Positions 28,647-37,962 of a stretch of DNA of 64,000 bases are shown here, piece by piece (positions within the stretch are counted from its first letter, which is position 1; each line of letters starts with the position of its first letter). The notes under the pieces were generated by a model, which was not told the origin of the DNA, did no database searches, and worked only from the letters and a program-made list of their open reading frames with translations. Both the position numbers and the translations under genes were made by a program. This DNA comes from Gemmiger formicilis (lineage in GTDB: Bacteria > Bacillota > Clostridia > Oscillospirales > Ruminococcaceae): the NCBI RefSeq assembly GCF_018784445.1, contig NZ_WQOH01000045.1:62001-126000 (forward strand), in the 5' to 3' direction.

Positions 28647-30152
28647 ATGGCATACTATTTTTCCGAGCCGTCCCGCACCTTTGGTGAGTATCTGCTCGTT
28701 CCCGGGTATTCCTCTTCAGAGTGCGTCCCTACGGCTGTCAGCCTGAAAACCCCGCTGGTCAAATACCGCAAGGGCGAGGAAGCCTGCCCGCTGGAAATGA
28801 ACATCCCGATGGTCTCCGCCATCATGCAGTCCGTCTCCGGTGAGAAACTGGCGATTGCCCTGGCCAAGCAGGGCGGCGTCTCCTTCATCTACGGCTCCCA
28901 GACCATCGAGCAGGAGGCCGACATGGTTCGCCGTGTCAAGGCTTACAAGAAGGGCTTTGTCACTTCCGACTCCAACCTGCCGCCGGAGGCTACCTTGGGC
29001 GACGTGCTGGACCTCAAGACCCGCACCGGCCATTCCACCGTTGCCATCACCGACGACGGCTCTGCCCATGGCAAGCTGCTGGGCATCGTCGCCTCCCGCG
29101 ACTACCGCCTTTCCCGCATGACGATGGATCTCAAGGTCACTGAGTTCATGACTCCGCTGGATAAGCTGGTCACGGCCCCCGCCACCACCAGCCTGCACGA
29201 CTGCAATGATATCATCTGGGACAACAAGATCAACTCCCTGCCCCTGATCGACGAGGAAGGTCGCCTGCAGTATATGGTTTTCCGCAAGGACTACGACTCC
29301 CACAAGGAGAACATCAACGAGCTGCTGGACGAGAACAAGAGCTATGTCGTCGGCGCGGGCATCAACACCCGTGACTACGCCGAGCGCGTCCCCGCACTGG
29401 TGGACGCCGGTGTGGATGTGCTCTGCATCGACTCTTCCGAGGGCTTCAGCGAGTGGCAGTCCCGCACCATCGCCTGGATCCGCGAGAACTACGGCGACAA
29501 GGTGAAGGTCGGTGCCGGCAACGTTGTTGACCGCGAGGGCTTCCTGTTCCTGGCGAAGGCTGGCGCAGACTTCATCAAGATCGGCATTGGCGGCGGCTCC
29601 ATCTGCATCACCCGCGAGACCAAGGGCATTGGCCGCGGCCAGGCTACCGCGGTCATTGAGGTCGCCAAGGCCCGCGACGAGTACTATAAGGAAACCGGCA
29701 TCTATATTCCCATCTGCTCCGATGGCGGCATCGTGCAGGACTACCACATCACCCTGGCACTGGCTATGGGCGCGGACTTTGTCATGCTGGGCCGTTACTT
29801 CGCCCGCTTCGACGAGTCCCCCACGAACAAGCTGCGCGTCGGCGGCAACTACGTCAAGGAGTACTGGGGCGAGGGCTCCAACCGCGCCCGCAACTGGCAG
29901 CGCTATGACCTGGGCGGTGCCCAGAAGCTGAGCTTTGAGGAAGGCGTTGACTCCTATGTGCCTTACGCCGGTCCCCTGGCTGATGGTGTGCAGACGACGC
30001 TGTACAAAGTGCGCTCCACCATGTGCAACTGCGGCGCGCTCTCCATCCCCGAACTGCAGGAAAAAGCCCGCCTGACCGTTGTATCCTCCACCTCCATCGT
30101 CGAGGGCGGCAGCCATGACGTTATCCTGAAGAACGGCCCCCAGAACCGCTAA
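28647..30152 (+). CDS. guaB: IMP dehydrogenase
   Basis: A 501-residue enzyme that oxidises IMP to XMP, the first committed step of GMP synthesis. The TIM barrel is interrupted by a tandem CBS (Bateman) insert at about residues 105-225. The catalytic loop [12 protein letters not shown] places the nucleophile at C320. Later segments [20 protein letters not shown] and [11 protein letters not shown] fit IMP binding and the mobile flap. Length is slightly above the usual 480-490. Followed by a strong terminator; monocistronic. Confidence 0.95.
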   Translation: MAYYFSEPSRTFGEYLLVPGYSSSECVPTAVSLKTPLVKYRKGEEACPLEMNIPMVSAIMQSVSGEKLAIALAKQGGVSFIYGSQTIEQEADMVRRVKAYKKGFVTSDSNLPPEATLGDVLDLKTRTGHSTVAITDDGSAHGKLLGIVASRDYRLSRMTMDLKVTEFMTPLDKLVTAPATTSLHDCNDIIWDNKINSLPLIDEEGRLQYMVFRKDYDSHKENINELLDENKSYVVGAGINTRDYAERVPALVDAGVDVLCIDSSEGFSEWQSRTIAWIRENYGDKVKVGAGNVVDREGFLFLAKAGADFIKIGIGGGSICITRETKGIGRGQATAVIEVAKARDEYYKETGIYIPICSDGGIVQDYHITLALAMGADFVMLGRYFARFDESPTNKLRVGGNYVKEYWGEGSNRARNWQRYDLGGAQKLSFEEGVDSYVPYAGPLADGVQTTLYKVRSTMCNCGALSIPELQEKARLTVVSSTSIVEGGSHDVILKNGPQNR

Positions 30153-30165
30153 GCTATAAACACAC

Positions 30166-30206
30166 AGCCGCCCCGCCGGACATCTGCCCGGCGGGGCGGC
30201 TTTTTG
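30166..30206 (+). terminator. Intrinsic terminator of guaB
   Basis: AGCCGCCCCGCCGG pairs with CCGGCGGGGCGGCT (14 bp) and is followed by TTTTT. Confidence 0.92.
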
Positions 30207-30285
30207 CATAACTTGGCAGGATCATACTACTGTGCGGCATGATGCCCCAGCGCAGCATTTATGAGATGGGGGTGTAAAACGTATT

Positions 30286-30447
30286 GTAGGGGCGGCCATT
30301 GGCCGCCCGCGGAACATAGCGACAGCCGCGGCGTCCCCGGGTCGATGACGAGCATCGACCCCTACACCGTAGGGGCGGATTCCATATCCGCCCGGGAACC
30401 TTCCGGCAGCTGCCTCCTATCCGCTGGCGACCAATGGTCGCCCCTAC
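30286..30447. repeat. Two adjacent GTAG-bounded units (A7a, A7b)
   Basis: 30286-30365 (80 bp, GCCATTGGC core) and 30369-30447 (79 bp, GGATTCCATATCC and GACCAATGGTC cores) lie head to tail, each starting GTAGGGG and ending CCCCTAC. Confidence 0.75.
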
Positions 30448-30457
30448 TTCTTTTACC

Positions 30458-31234
30458 TCAAATCAACCCATTCTCCACGCAATACCAATACACCCCGTCC
30501 TCGGTCACGGGGCGGCAAACCTCGGTGGCAACAGCTTTCAACTCGTCCGACGCATTCCCCATGGCAACGGCGCTGCCCACAACTTGCAGCATCTCAATAT
30601 CATTGTTGCCGTCGCCGAACGCCACTGCCTCGGCCTTGTCAAAACCGTAATATTCCAGAATCTTCCCGATGCCTGTACCCTTGCCGCCGCTGGCCGGGAT
30701 GATATCCACCGCGCGGTCCCACCACGCGGCAATTTTGGCACCGTCCACGCCGCGCAAAATTGCGTCATACTCATCCTTGCGGCCGCCCATCATCAGCTGG
30801 TAGATGTCCTCCCGGCAAACAGTGTCGAATTCTTCGGTGATGGGCACAACCATCTTGGCGATGGCAAAATAGTCGGTCAGGTCCGCGTCCGTGCCGTTGG
30901 CGGCCAGCCGGTCACGCACCGACACACAGACAGGCCGCCCGATGGCTGTGCCGTTGGCAATAATTTTCTGCACATCCTCGTGTGCAATCGGATTGCTGAA
31001 AATCGTCTCGCCGCCTGCCGTGTAACACAGAGAGCCGTTGAAGGTCAAGCAGGCGTCAAATTCCACCCCCGGGAACACCGGCAGTGCCACAGGGGAGCGC
31101 CCGGTCGCCAGGCAGATTTTTACGCCGCCCGCCCGCAGGCGCTGCAAAGCCTCCAGCGTTTTCTCGGTGATGCGCTTGGACTGTATATCGATCAGCGTGC
31201 CGTCGATATCAAAAAATGCGATTTTCGTCTGCAT
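30458..31234 (-). CDS. HAD-superfamily phosphatase, Cof type
   Basis: A 258-residue Cof/YidA-type HAD hydrolase that probably dephosphorylates a sugar phosphate or nucleotide. Motif I is FFDIDGTLI (D9, D11), motif II LATGRS, and motif IV GDGNNDIEML near residue 200. It has the large C2 cap typical of the subgroup. The ATG at 31234 follows AAAGGAG; the frame upstream continues into the next gene's terminator and has no ribosome site. Substrate not assigned. Confidence 0.9.
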   Translation of the reverse strand: MQTKIAFFDIDGTLIDIQSKRITEKTLEALQRLRAGGVKICLATGRSPVALPVFPGVEFDACLTFNGSLCYTAGGETIFSNPIAHEDVQKIIANGTAIGRPVCVSVRDRLAANGTDADLTDYFAIAKMVVPITEEFDTVCREDIYQLMMGGRKDEYDAILRGVDGAKIAAWWDRAVDIIPASGGKGTGIGKILEYYGFDKAEAVAFGDGNNDIEMLQVVGSAVAMGNASDELKAVATEVCRPVTEDGVYWYCVENGLI

Positions 31235-31275
31235 TCGGGGAGACTCCTTTGTTTTAGAATACACCCAGTATAGCA

Positions 31276-31329
31276 CAAAAATGGCAGGATCGATACCGCA
31301 TTTCCGCGAAAATGTGATGCGATCCTGCC
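31276..31329 (-). terminator. Terminator of the Wzy-like gene
   Basis: GGCAGGATCG pairs with CGATCCTGCC (10 bp), with further inner pairing, and the minus strand continues ATTTTTG. It lies just after the minus-strand stop at 31339. Confidence 0.8.
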
Positions 31330-31338
31330 CAAGAGGGT

Positions 31339-32475
31339 TCATTCGGTTTGATTTTTGGAATCGGGGCTGCCGAAAAACACCACCGGCAGCATCAGCAAAA
31401 ACGGATTGGCCGACACCAAAAACGGCTTGTTCTCCATGAAGAGATACAGCGTCAGCGCCACCAGGCAGATGACCTCGGTGGAGCGGTGCTTCTTCGCTAA
31501 CCGCCACAGCAGCAACAGGAACACGGCGGCCACCAGAATGGCACCGATAATGCCTTTGTTCATCGGCACGGCCAAAAACGTGTTGTCAATGGCGTGGTGC
31601 TCGTCGCCGTCGGTGGGCAGGCCGCCCAGCAGCGAGAGCGGGGCCTGCCAGAAAACATTGTGCCAAATCTCAAACCGACCCGACAGTGCAATGCTCAACA
31701 GCAGCAGGGCCATCCGTTCATAGGGCCATTCGGGGTTGTAAACGTATCCGGCGTATAGGCTGAACGCTGCCAGCGCCACCGGCAGGGCAATCGAAAACCC
31801 GTAGAAAATTTTGTTGTCAAACAGCTTCGGCAGAAATTTCTGCACCAGAAACAGCCCGAACAGCACTGCCATACCGCCGAACGCGCCCCGGCTGCCAGGT
31901 ACTTTGTAGGTAAAAATCGCCAGTGCGGCCAGCCCGGCCCAGTCGAAAGCTCTCATCCGGTCGTGCCGCAGCCAGCCCCAGGCGAAGAACACGCCCACCA
32001 ACCGCGCACCGAAACCGTTGTAGTGACCGTAGCCGAAATCCCAGTTGCGGCAGTAGAAATTGTAGGGCATCAGCGGAGTGACAAAGTGCAGCGCCTGCAC
32101 CAGCAGCAGCCCGGCCACTGCCGTGGCAAGGTAGACCCGCAGGGCCGTCTGCAAATCCACATCCTTGGCCCCCAGCCCGACGAGCGCAGCCAGGAAAAAC
32201 CACTGGTCGCCGCCGTACCAGGCCGAAAACGCCGTGTAGACCAGCACAACGGCCACGATGATTTTTTGCAGCTGCGTCTCGTACTCGGTCAGCAATACGA
32301 TTTTGCCCGCCAGCAGCAGTACGGCAAACCCGGTCAGCCCCAGCCGCGCCACCCGGCTGAAAGTCGGCAGCGTAGACTGAAGGTTGGAGCTGAATACCTC
32401 GCTCAAAACAAGCAATAACGCCAGCCCCGCACAGTACACGCGGCTGGCCAGCGATTTGTATTTTTGGTAAAGCAT
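31339..32475 (-). CDS. Polytopic membrane protein, O-antigen polymerase/ligase-like
   Basis: A 378-residue protein with about ten hydrophobic helices. The large loop with NWDFGYGHYNGFGARLVG, then YKVPGSRGAFGGM, is of the kind seen in Wzy/WaaL-like polysaccharide polymerases and ligases. The similarity is of overall pattern only; no diagnostic catalytic residues can be assigned. The ATG is preceded by AAAGGA. It is alone on the minus strand, 7 kb from the polysaccharide operon at 39-50 kb, in which no polymerase gene is found, so it could serve that polymer. Confidence 0.7.
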   Translation of the reverse strand: MLYQKYKSLASRVYCAGLALLLVLSEVFSSNLQSTLPTFSRVARLGLTGFAVLLLAGKIVLLTEYETQLQKIIVAVVLVYTAFSAWYGGDQWFFLAALVGLGAKDVDLQTALRVYLATAVAGLLLVQALHFVTPLMPYNFYCRNWDFGYGHYNGFGARLVGVFFAWGWLRHDRMRAFDWAGLAALAIFTYKVPGSRGAFGGMAVLFGLFLVQKFLPKLFDNKIFYGFSIALPVALAAFSLYAGYVYNPEWPYERMALLLLSIALSGRFEIWHNVFWQAPLSLLGGLPTDGDEHHAIDNTFLAVPMNKGIIGAILVAAVFLLLLWRLAKKHRSTEVICLVALTLYLFMENKPFLVSANPFLLMLPVVFFGSPDSKNQTE

Positions 32476-32564
32476 AGAAGAATCCTTTCGGGATTAAATA
32501 GAAATCATTATAAGTATATCATATAAACGATAAAAAGAAAACCCTGTAAAAACAGCGGCACACG

Positions 32565-32650
32565 GTAGGGGCCGCGCATACGCGGCCCGCAGCTTTCCCA
32601 TAAGCGCCTGCTTGTCCTTCACGCGGGGGCTGGGCATACCCGGCCCCTAC
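32565..32650. repeat. GTAG-bounded inverted unit, 86 bp (A8)
   Basis: GTAGGGGCCG to CCCCTAC, with CGCATACG and GGGCATACCC cores. Lies upstream of the leu promoter. Confidence 0.85.
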
Positions 32651-32706
32651 ATAAATAATGTTGATAAACACAAAACACATCCTTGCAAATTTTGCAAAAA
32701 TAATAC

Positions 32707-32735
32707 TTGACATTCCCCCAAGAATCCGCTAAAAT
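32707..32735 (+). promoter_or_regulatory. Promoter of the leu operon
   Basis: TTGACA (32707-32712), a 17-base spacer, TAAAAT (32730-32735). The transcript starts just before the T-box leader. Confidence 0.78.
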
Positions 32736-32759
32736 AGAACCATTGCAAATGCAGTGAAG

Positions 32760-33027
32760 GGGAAAAAGCAGCGTCCATCCCATTGCAGAGAGCCGCCGGT
32801 CGGTGCAAGGCGGTATGGCAGATGTTGTATACTGGCCCCGGAGCAGCCGCGCTGACAGGTAGGCGCGGACGGAACCTGACCGTTATCATGCAGGCGCGAT
32901 TCGCTGAAAAGCTGATCGTACAGAGCGGCCGTTTCAACGGCAATGAGAGTGGTACCGCGGGTACAGCAACGTGAATTTTGCTCCCGTCTCTCAAAGGTCT
33001 TTCGCCTTTGGGAGACGGTTTATTTTT
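32760..33027 (+). ncRNA. T-box riboswitch, leucine type, controlling leuACDB
   Basis: Recognised by the conserved apical Stem I block AGAGAGCCGCCGGTCGGTGC near 32789, and by the T-box sequence AATGAGAGTGGTACCGCGGG (32942-32961) whose TGGT bulge would pair with an uncharged tRNA 3' end ACCA. The terminator CCGTCTCTCAAAGG / CCTTTGGGAGACGG with a T-rich tail is at 32984-33027. The likely specifier codon is CTG (Leu, 32876-32878) in GGAACCTGACC. Uncharged tRNA-Leu should stabilise the antiterminator and turn on leucine synthesis. Confidence 0.93.
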
Positions 33028-33074
33028 ACCTCCCCAAAGCGCGAACCGAACGCTTTGAAGGAGGCATTTTTATT

Positions 33075-34742
33075 ATGATGGACGCATCCAAGTACAATGT
33101 AGGCTACTATCCGCCGCCGGTCGAACCCGGCCATGTCTATGAGTGGCCCCAGAAAGACCATATCGAGCAGGCCCCGGCCTGGTGCAGTGTGGATCTGCGC
33201 GATGGCAATCAGAGCCTGATCGTGCCGATGAACCTGGAAGAAAAACTTGAATTTTACGATATGCTGGTCAAAATCGGCTTTAAGGAAATCGAGGTCGGTT
33301 TCCCCGCCGCCAGCGAGACCGAGTACGAGTTCCTGCGCACGCTGATTGACGGCAACCGCATCCCCCAGGATGTGACCGTGCAGGTGCTGACCCAGTGCCG
33401 TGACCACATCATCCGCAAGACGTTCGAGGCCGTCAAGGGCGCGCCCCGGGCCATTATCCACTTCTACAACTCCACCAGTGTCGCCCAGCGCGAGCAGGTG
33501 TTCAAGAAGTCCAAAGAGGAAATCAAGAAGATCGCCGTTGACGGCGCTAAGCTCGTCAAGCAGCTGAGCGAGGAGTACGAGGGCAACTTCCTGTTTGAGT
33601 ACAGCCCCGAGAGCTTCACCGGGACCGAGCCGGAGTACGCCGTGGAAGTCTGCAACGCCGTTCTCGACGTCATGCAGCCCACCCCCGACCGCCCCATGAT
33701 CATTAACCTGCCGGTCACGGTCGAGATGAGCATGCCCCACATCTACGCAAATCAGATTGAATGGTGCTCCAAGCATCTGAAATATCGTGACAGCGTGATT
33801 CTTTCTACCCACCCCCACAACGACCGCGGCTGCGGCGTCGCTGACGCCGAGCTGGCTGTGCTGGCTGGTGCTCAGCGCATCGAGTGCTGCCTCTTCGGCA
33901 ACGGCGAGCGCACCGGCAACGTGGACGCCATCACGCTGGCTATGAATATGTACAGCCACGGCGTGGATCCACACCTTGACTTCAGCAATATGCCCGAAAT
34001 CTGCGAAGTCTACGAGCGCGTGACCCGGATGCACGTCTACGAGCGCACGCCGTATGCAGGCTCCCTCGTCTTTGCGGCGTTCAGCGGCAGCCATCAGGAC
34101 GCCATCGCCAAGGGCATGACATGGCGCAAGGAAAAGCAGCTCCACCAGTGGACCTGCCCCTACATCCCCATCGACCCCCACGACATTGGCCGCACCTACG
34201 ATGCCGACGTCATCCGTATCAACTCCCAGAGCGGCAAGGGCGGCATCGGCTTCCTGCTGCAGCAGAACTACGGTTACAACCCGCCGCCGAAAATGCGCGA
34301 GGATCTGGGCTACCGCGTCAAGGACGTCAGCGACCACGAGCACCGCGAGTTGAGCGTGAAAGAAGTGCTGGGCGTCTTTGAGAGCAGCTACCTCAACCAC
34401 ACCCACCCGCTCAATGTGCCGGAAGCGCACTTTATCCAGAACTCAGACGGCAGCATCACGGCAAGCGTCGTCATCACCAGCGGCGGCAGCACGATCAAAT
34501 GCACCGCCACCGGTAACGGCCGCCTGGACGCTGTGGCAACGGCCATCGAGCAGCAGACCGGGATGCATTTCACGCTTGTGCATTACAGTGAGCACGCCCT
34601 CGATTCCGATACGAACTCCCGCGCCTGCTCCTACGTCGGCCTGAAATGGGCCTCCGGCGAGGAGAGCTGGGGCTGCGGCACGCATACGGATATTATCGTG
34701 GCGGGCATTAAGGCGCTGGTAAGCGCGATCAACAATAAGTAA
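33075..34742 (+). CDS. leuA: 2-isopropylmalate synthase, long form
   Basis: A 555-residue enzyme that condenses acetyl-CoA with 2-oxoisovalerate, the first step of leucine synthesis. DLRDGNQSL (R42, D43) and THPHNDRGCG supply metal and substrate ligands. The C-terminal 130 residues form the LeuA dimer/regulatory domain where leucine feedback acts. Length and sequence fit the long LeuA2-type enzymes rather than the roughly 510-residue E. coli type. The ATG at 33075 is chosen from AAGGAGG upstream; the frame extends back into the T-box and is not coding there. Confidence 0.95.
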   Translation: MMDASKYNVGYYPPPVEPGHVYEWPQKDHIEQAPAWCSVDLRDGNQSLIVPMNLEEKLEFYDMLVKIGFKEIEVGFPAASETEYEFLRTLIDGNRIPQDVTVQVLTQCRDHIIRKTFEAVKGAPRAIIHFYNSTSVAQREQVFKKSKEEIKKIAVDGAKLVKQLSEEYEGNFLFEYSPESFTGTEPEYAVEVCNAVLDVMQPTPDRPMIINLPVTVEMSMPHIYANQIEWCSKHLKYRDSVILSTHPHNDRGCGVADAELAVLAGAQRIECCLFGNGERTGNVDAITLAMNMYSHGVDPHLDFSNMPEICEVYERVTRMHVYERTPYAGSLVFAAFSGSHQDAIAKGMTWRKEKQLHQWTCPYIPIDPHDIGRTYDADVIRINSQSGKGGIGFLLQQNYGYNPPPKMREDLGYRVKDVSDHEHRELSVKEVLGVFESSYLNHTHPLNVPEAHFIQNSDGSITASVVITSGGSTIKCTATGNGRLDAVATAIEQQTGMHFTLVHYSEHALDSDTNSRACSYVGLKWASGEESWGCGTHTDIIVAGIKALVSAINNK

Positions 34743-34764
34743 ACACCCTACAACGCACTGCCGG

Positions 34765-34850
34765 GTAGGGGCCGGACTTGTCCGGCCCTCACCATAAGGG
34801 CAGGCGGCACGTAAAGGCAAGGCCGAGGGCGGGGCATGCCCCGCCCCTAC
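34765..34850. repeat. GTAG-bounded inverted unit, 86 bp (A9), inside the leu operon
   Basis: GTAGGGGCCG to CCCCTAC with GGACTTGTCC and GGGGCATGCCCC cores, in the leuA-leuC gap. Confidence 0.85.
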
Positions 34851-34883
34851 GGTGAGATGATCCTAAAACGGAGGTACACAACC

Positions 34884-36143
34884 ATGGGCATGACCATGAC
34901 CCAAAAAATCTTAGCGGCCCACAGCGGGGAAGCAGCCGTCACGGCGGGCCAGCTCATCAACGCCAAGCTCGATGTGGTGCTCGGCAATGATATCACCACC
35001 CCGGTGGCCATCAACGAATTTGAAAAAGCAGGGTTCGACTCGGTGTTCGATAACACCCGCGTCAACATTGTGCTGGATCACTTTGTCCCCAACAAGGACA
35101 TCAAGAGCGCGGCCCAGTCCAAGCAGTGCCGCGAGTTCGCCGACAAGTACGATATCCTCAACTTTTTCGACGTGGGCCGCATGGGCGTTGAGCACGCACT
35201 GCTGCCCGAACAGGGCATCGTGACCGCCGGCGACTGCATCATCGGCGCGGACAGCCACACCTGTACCTACGGTGCGGTGGGCGCGTTCTCCACCGGCGTC
35301 GGCTCCACCGATATGGCCGCCGGCATGGCGAAAGGCATGGCCTGGTTCAAGGTCCCCGCCGCCATCAAGGTCGAGCTGAAGGGTCAGCTGCACAAGCCCG
35401 TCACCGGTAAGGACGTCATTCTGCACCTGATTGGTCAAATCGGCGTCTCGGGTGCACTGTACAAGAGCTTGGAATTTGTCGGCGAGGGCGTCAAGACCCT
35501 GACGATGGAGGATCGCCTCTGCATCTGCAACATGGCCATCGAGGCCGGTGCCAAGAACGGCATCTTCCCCGTGGATGAAGTGACCGAGGCCTACCTCAAA
35601 GGCCGCAGCCAGCGCCCGTGGACCAAGTACGAGGCCGACCCCGACGCCGAATATGAGCGCACCATCGTGATTGACCTCGACGCGCTCGAGCCGACGGTCA
35701 GCTACCCGCATCTGCCCGAGAACACGCATCTTGCCAAAGAGGGCAAGGACATCAAGATCGACCAAATCGTAATTGGCTCCTGCACCAACGGACGCATTGA
35801 GGACATGGAGGCCGCCTACGAGATCCTAAAGGGCAAGCACATCGCCAAGGGCGTGCGCGGTATCATCATCCCCGCCACGATGGCCGTCTACAAGGAGTGC
35901 ATCCTGCGCGGCTACACCGAGGCTTTCATCGACGCAGGCTGCATCGTCTCCACGCCCACCTGCGGCCCCTGCCTGGGCGGCTACATGGGTATCCTGGCGG
36001 CGGGCGAGCGCTGTGTCTCCACCACCAACCGCAACTTCGTCGGCCGCATGGGCCACGTGGAGTCCGAGGTCTACCTCGCCAGCCCTGCCACGGCGGCGGC
36101 CAGCGCCCTGACCGGCTACATCACTGATCCGAGGGAGGTTTGA
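34884..36143 (+). CDS. leuC: 3-isopropylmalate dehydratase large subunit
   Basis: A 419-residue aconitase-family subunit that with LeuD isomerises 2- to 3-isopropylmalate. The [4Fe-4S] cluster ligands are C300 (GSCTNGR) and C360/C363 (PTCGPCLGG). The size and sequence fit the shorter LeuC/homoaconitase type of about 420 residues. The ATG at 34884 follows GGAGG; in-frame upstream codons run through the repeat unit. leuD begins 3 bases after the stop. Confidence 0.96.
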   Translation: MGMTMTQKILAAHSGEAAVTAGQLINAKLDVVLGNDITTPVAINEFEKAGFDSVFDNTRVNIVLDHFVPNKDIKSAAQSKQCREFADKYDILNFFDVGRMGVEHALLPEQGIVTAGDCIIGADSHTCTYGAVGAFSTGVGSTDMAAGMAKGMAWFKVPAAIKVELKGQLHKPVTGKDVILHLIGQIGVSGALYKSLEFVGEGVKTLTMEDRLCICNMAIEAGAKNGIFPVDEVTEAYLKGRSQRPWTKYEADPDAEYERTIVIDLDALEPTVSYPHLPENTHLAKEGKDIKIDQIVIGSCTNGRIEDMEAAYEILKGKHIAKGVRGIIIPATMAVYKECILRGYTEAFIDAGCIVSTPTCGPCLGGYMGILAAGERCVSTTNRNFVGRMGHVESEVYLASPATAAASALTGYITDPREV

Positions 36144-36146
36144 GCT

Positions 36147-36629
36147 ATGAACGCAAGAGGTCCTGTTTTTAAATACGGCGACAACATTGACACCGACGTG
36201 ATCATCCCGGCCCGCTACCTGAATACCCAGAGTGCCGCCGAGCTGGCAAGCCACTGTATGGAAGATATCGATAAAACGTTTGTTACCCACGTCAAGGCGG
36301 GGGATATCATGGTGGGCGGTGAGAACTTTGGCTGCGGCTCCTCCCGCGAGCATGCCCCCGTTGCCATCAAGGCGTCCGGTATCAGCTGCGTTATCGCCAA
36401 GAGCTTTGCCCGCATCTTCTACCGCAATGCCATCAACATCGGTTTACCGATTCTCGAATGCCCCGCCGCCAGCGAGGCAATTAGCGAGGGCGATACAGTC
36501 AGCATCAACTTTGACACCGGCGTCATTACCGACGAAACCACAGGCCAGACCTTCCAGGCCGCGCCCTTCCCGCCGTTCATCCAGAACATTATCGCCAAGG
36601 GCGGCCTGATGAACAGCTTGAAGGACTGA
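36147..36629 (+). CDS. leuD: 3-isopropylmalate dehydratase small subunit
   Basis: A 160-residue swivelling-domain subunit partner of LeuC. Conserved segments are [15 protein letters not shown] (residues 11-25), [15 protein letters not shown] (around residues 53-67) with the substrate-binding serine loop, and [17 protein letters not shown]. Length fits the short LeuD type paired with 420-residue LeuC. GAGGGAGG-like ribosome site lies in the end of leuC. Confidence 0.97.
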   Translation: MNARGPVFKYGDNIDTDVIIPARYLNTQSAAELASHCMEDIDKTFVTHVKAGDIMVGGENFGCGSSREHAPVAIKASGISCVIAKSFARIFYRNAINIGLPILECPAASEAISEGDTVSINFDTGVITDETTGQTFQAAPFPPFIQNIIAKGGLMNSLKD

Positions 36630-36635
36630 TGCCCT

Positions 36636-36721
36636 GTAGGGGCCGGGCATGCCCGGCCCGCGGCTTTACGGCAAAAATGCTGTGATGGAAAGGCTGAGGG
36701 CGGGACATGTCCCGCCCCTAC
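36636..36721. repeat. GTAG-bounded inverted unit, 86 bp (A10), inside the leu operon
   Basis: GTAGGGGCCG to CCCCTAC with GGGCATGCCC and GGGACATGTCCC cores, in the leuD-leuB gap. Confidence 0.85.
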
Positions 36722-36748
36722 AATAGCAACGAGAGGGAGAACAGAACT

Positions 36749-37819
36749 ATGCAGAAAAACATCACTCTGATCTACGGCGACTGTTCCAGCCCGGAGATCG
36801 TGACCCAGGCGGTGCGCGTACTGGATAAAATTGCAGAAAAGCACGGCCATACGTTTACGTATACCCGCGCCTACATGGGCGGTGAGGCCATTGATAAATT
36901 CGGCGACCCGCTGCCCGCTGCGGAACTGGAAAAGTGCAAGAACGCCGACAGCGTCCTGCTGGGGGCCATCGGCGGCCCCAAGTGGGAGGGCCTGCCCGGC
37001 GACCAGCGCCCTGAGAAGGGCCTGCTGCGCCTGCGTTCCGGCATGGGACTGTACGCCAACAACCGCCCGGCCAAGATCTGGCCCCAGTTGGCGGATGCCT
37101 CCCCGCTGAAAAAGTCCATTGTGGACAAGGGCATTGACTTTATCGTCGTGCGTGAGCTGATTGGCGGCGTCTACTTTGGCGAGCATAAGACGATTGAGGA
37201 AAACGGCGAGAAGGTCGCCATCGACGTGATGCCCTACGCCGAACATGAAATTGAGCGCATCGGCCGCATCGGCTTTGAGACGGCCATGAAGCGCCGCAAA
37301 AAGCTGACCTGCGTGGACAAGGCGAACGTGCTGGACACCAGCCGCCTGTGGCGCGCCGTCATGCATCGTCTGCAGGCCGAGTACCCCGAGGTCGAGTACA
37401 GTGAAATGTTTGTGGACAACTGCGCTATGCAGATCTGCAAGAATCCTGCCCAGTTTGACGTCATCGTCACCGAAAATATGTTCGGCGATATCCTCTCTGA
37501 CGAAGCCAGCGAAGTGACCGGTTCCATCGGCATGGTGCCGTCCTCCTCGCTGGGCGAGGGCACCTGCGGCCTGTATGAGCCGATCCACGGCTCTGCGCCC
37601 GATATTGCCGGGCAGGACGTCGTCAACCCGATTGCCTGCATCCTCTCCGCGGCTATGATGCTGCGGTACAGCTTTGATATGCCGACGGAGGCCGATGAGA
37701 TCGAGGCGGCTGTCAACGCCGTCCTCGACGAGGACTACCGCACCGCCGACATGATGGCTGACGGCTGCACCAGGGTAGGCTGCACCGAGATGGGCAACAA
37801 GATTTTGGCACATATTTAA
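36749..37819 (+). CDS. leuB: 3-isopropylmalate dehydrogenase
   Basis: A 356-residue NAD-dependent oxidative decarboxylase, third step of leucine synthesis. Typical segments: GAIGGPKWEGLPGDQRPEKG (residues 72-91), LRLRSGMGLYANNRPAK, the metal-binding DNCAMQICKNP and FGDILSDEAS, and GLYEPIHGSAPDIAGQ for NAD binding. The ATG at 36749 has AGGGAG upstream. Last gene of the leu operon, ending before a repeat and a strong terminator. Confidence 0.97.
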   Translation: MQKNITLIYGDCSSPEIVTQAVRVLDKIAEKHGHTFTYTRAYMGGEAIDKFGDPLPAAELEKCKNADSVLLGAIGGPKWEGLPGDQRPEKGLLRLRSGMGLYANNRPAKIWPQLADASPLKKSIVDKGIDFIVVRELIGGVYFGEHKTIEENGEKVAIDVMPYAEHEIERIGRIGFETAMKRRKKLTCVDKANVLDTSRLWRAVMHRLQAEYPEVEYSEMFVDNCAMQICKNPAQFDVIVTENMFGDILSDEASEVTGSIGMVPSSSLGEGTCGLYEPIHGSAPDIAGQDVVNPIACILSAAMMLRYSFDMPTEADEIEAAVNAVLDEDYRTADMMADGCTRVGCTEMGNKILAHI

Positions 37820-37829
37820 AAAAGATATT

Positions 37830-37915
37830 GTAGGGGCCGGGTATGCCCGGCCCGCGCGCGAAGGGTGGACGGCCGTCTGCCAGAAAGCCGCGGGCCGCAC
37901 ATGTGCGGCCCCTAC
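37830..37915. repeat. GTAG-bounded inverted unit, 86 bp (A11)
   Basis: GTAGGGGCCG to CCCCTAC with GGGTATGCCC and CACATGTG cores, directly after leuB. Confidence 0.85.
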
Positions 37916-37925
37916 AACACAAAAT

Positions 37926-37962
37926 TCCCCCAACGGCTGTGATGCCGTTGGGGGCACTTTTT
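37926..37962. terminator. Terminator between leuB and a convergent membrane-protein gene
   Basis: CCCCCAACGG pairs with CCGTTGGGGG, followed by CACTTTTTA; the left flank is A-rich, so it may work in both directions. Confidence 0.88.

Noticed and set aside
32943-33074. N-terminal extension of leuA by 44 codons.
   Set aside because: It would translate the T-box antiterminator and terminator; AAGGAGG points to ATG 33075.
34765-37915. Regularly recurring palindromic repeats could suggest a CRISPR array.
   Set aside because: The units are scattered through gene gaps, are not evenly spaced with spacers, differ in sequence, and no cas gene is present.
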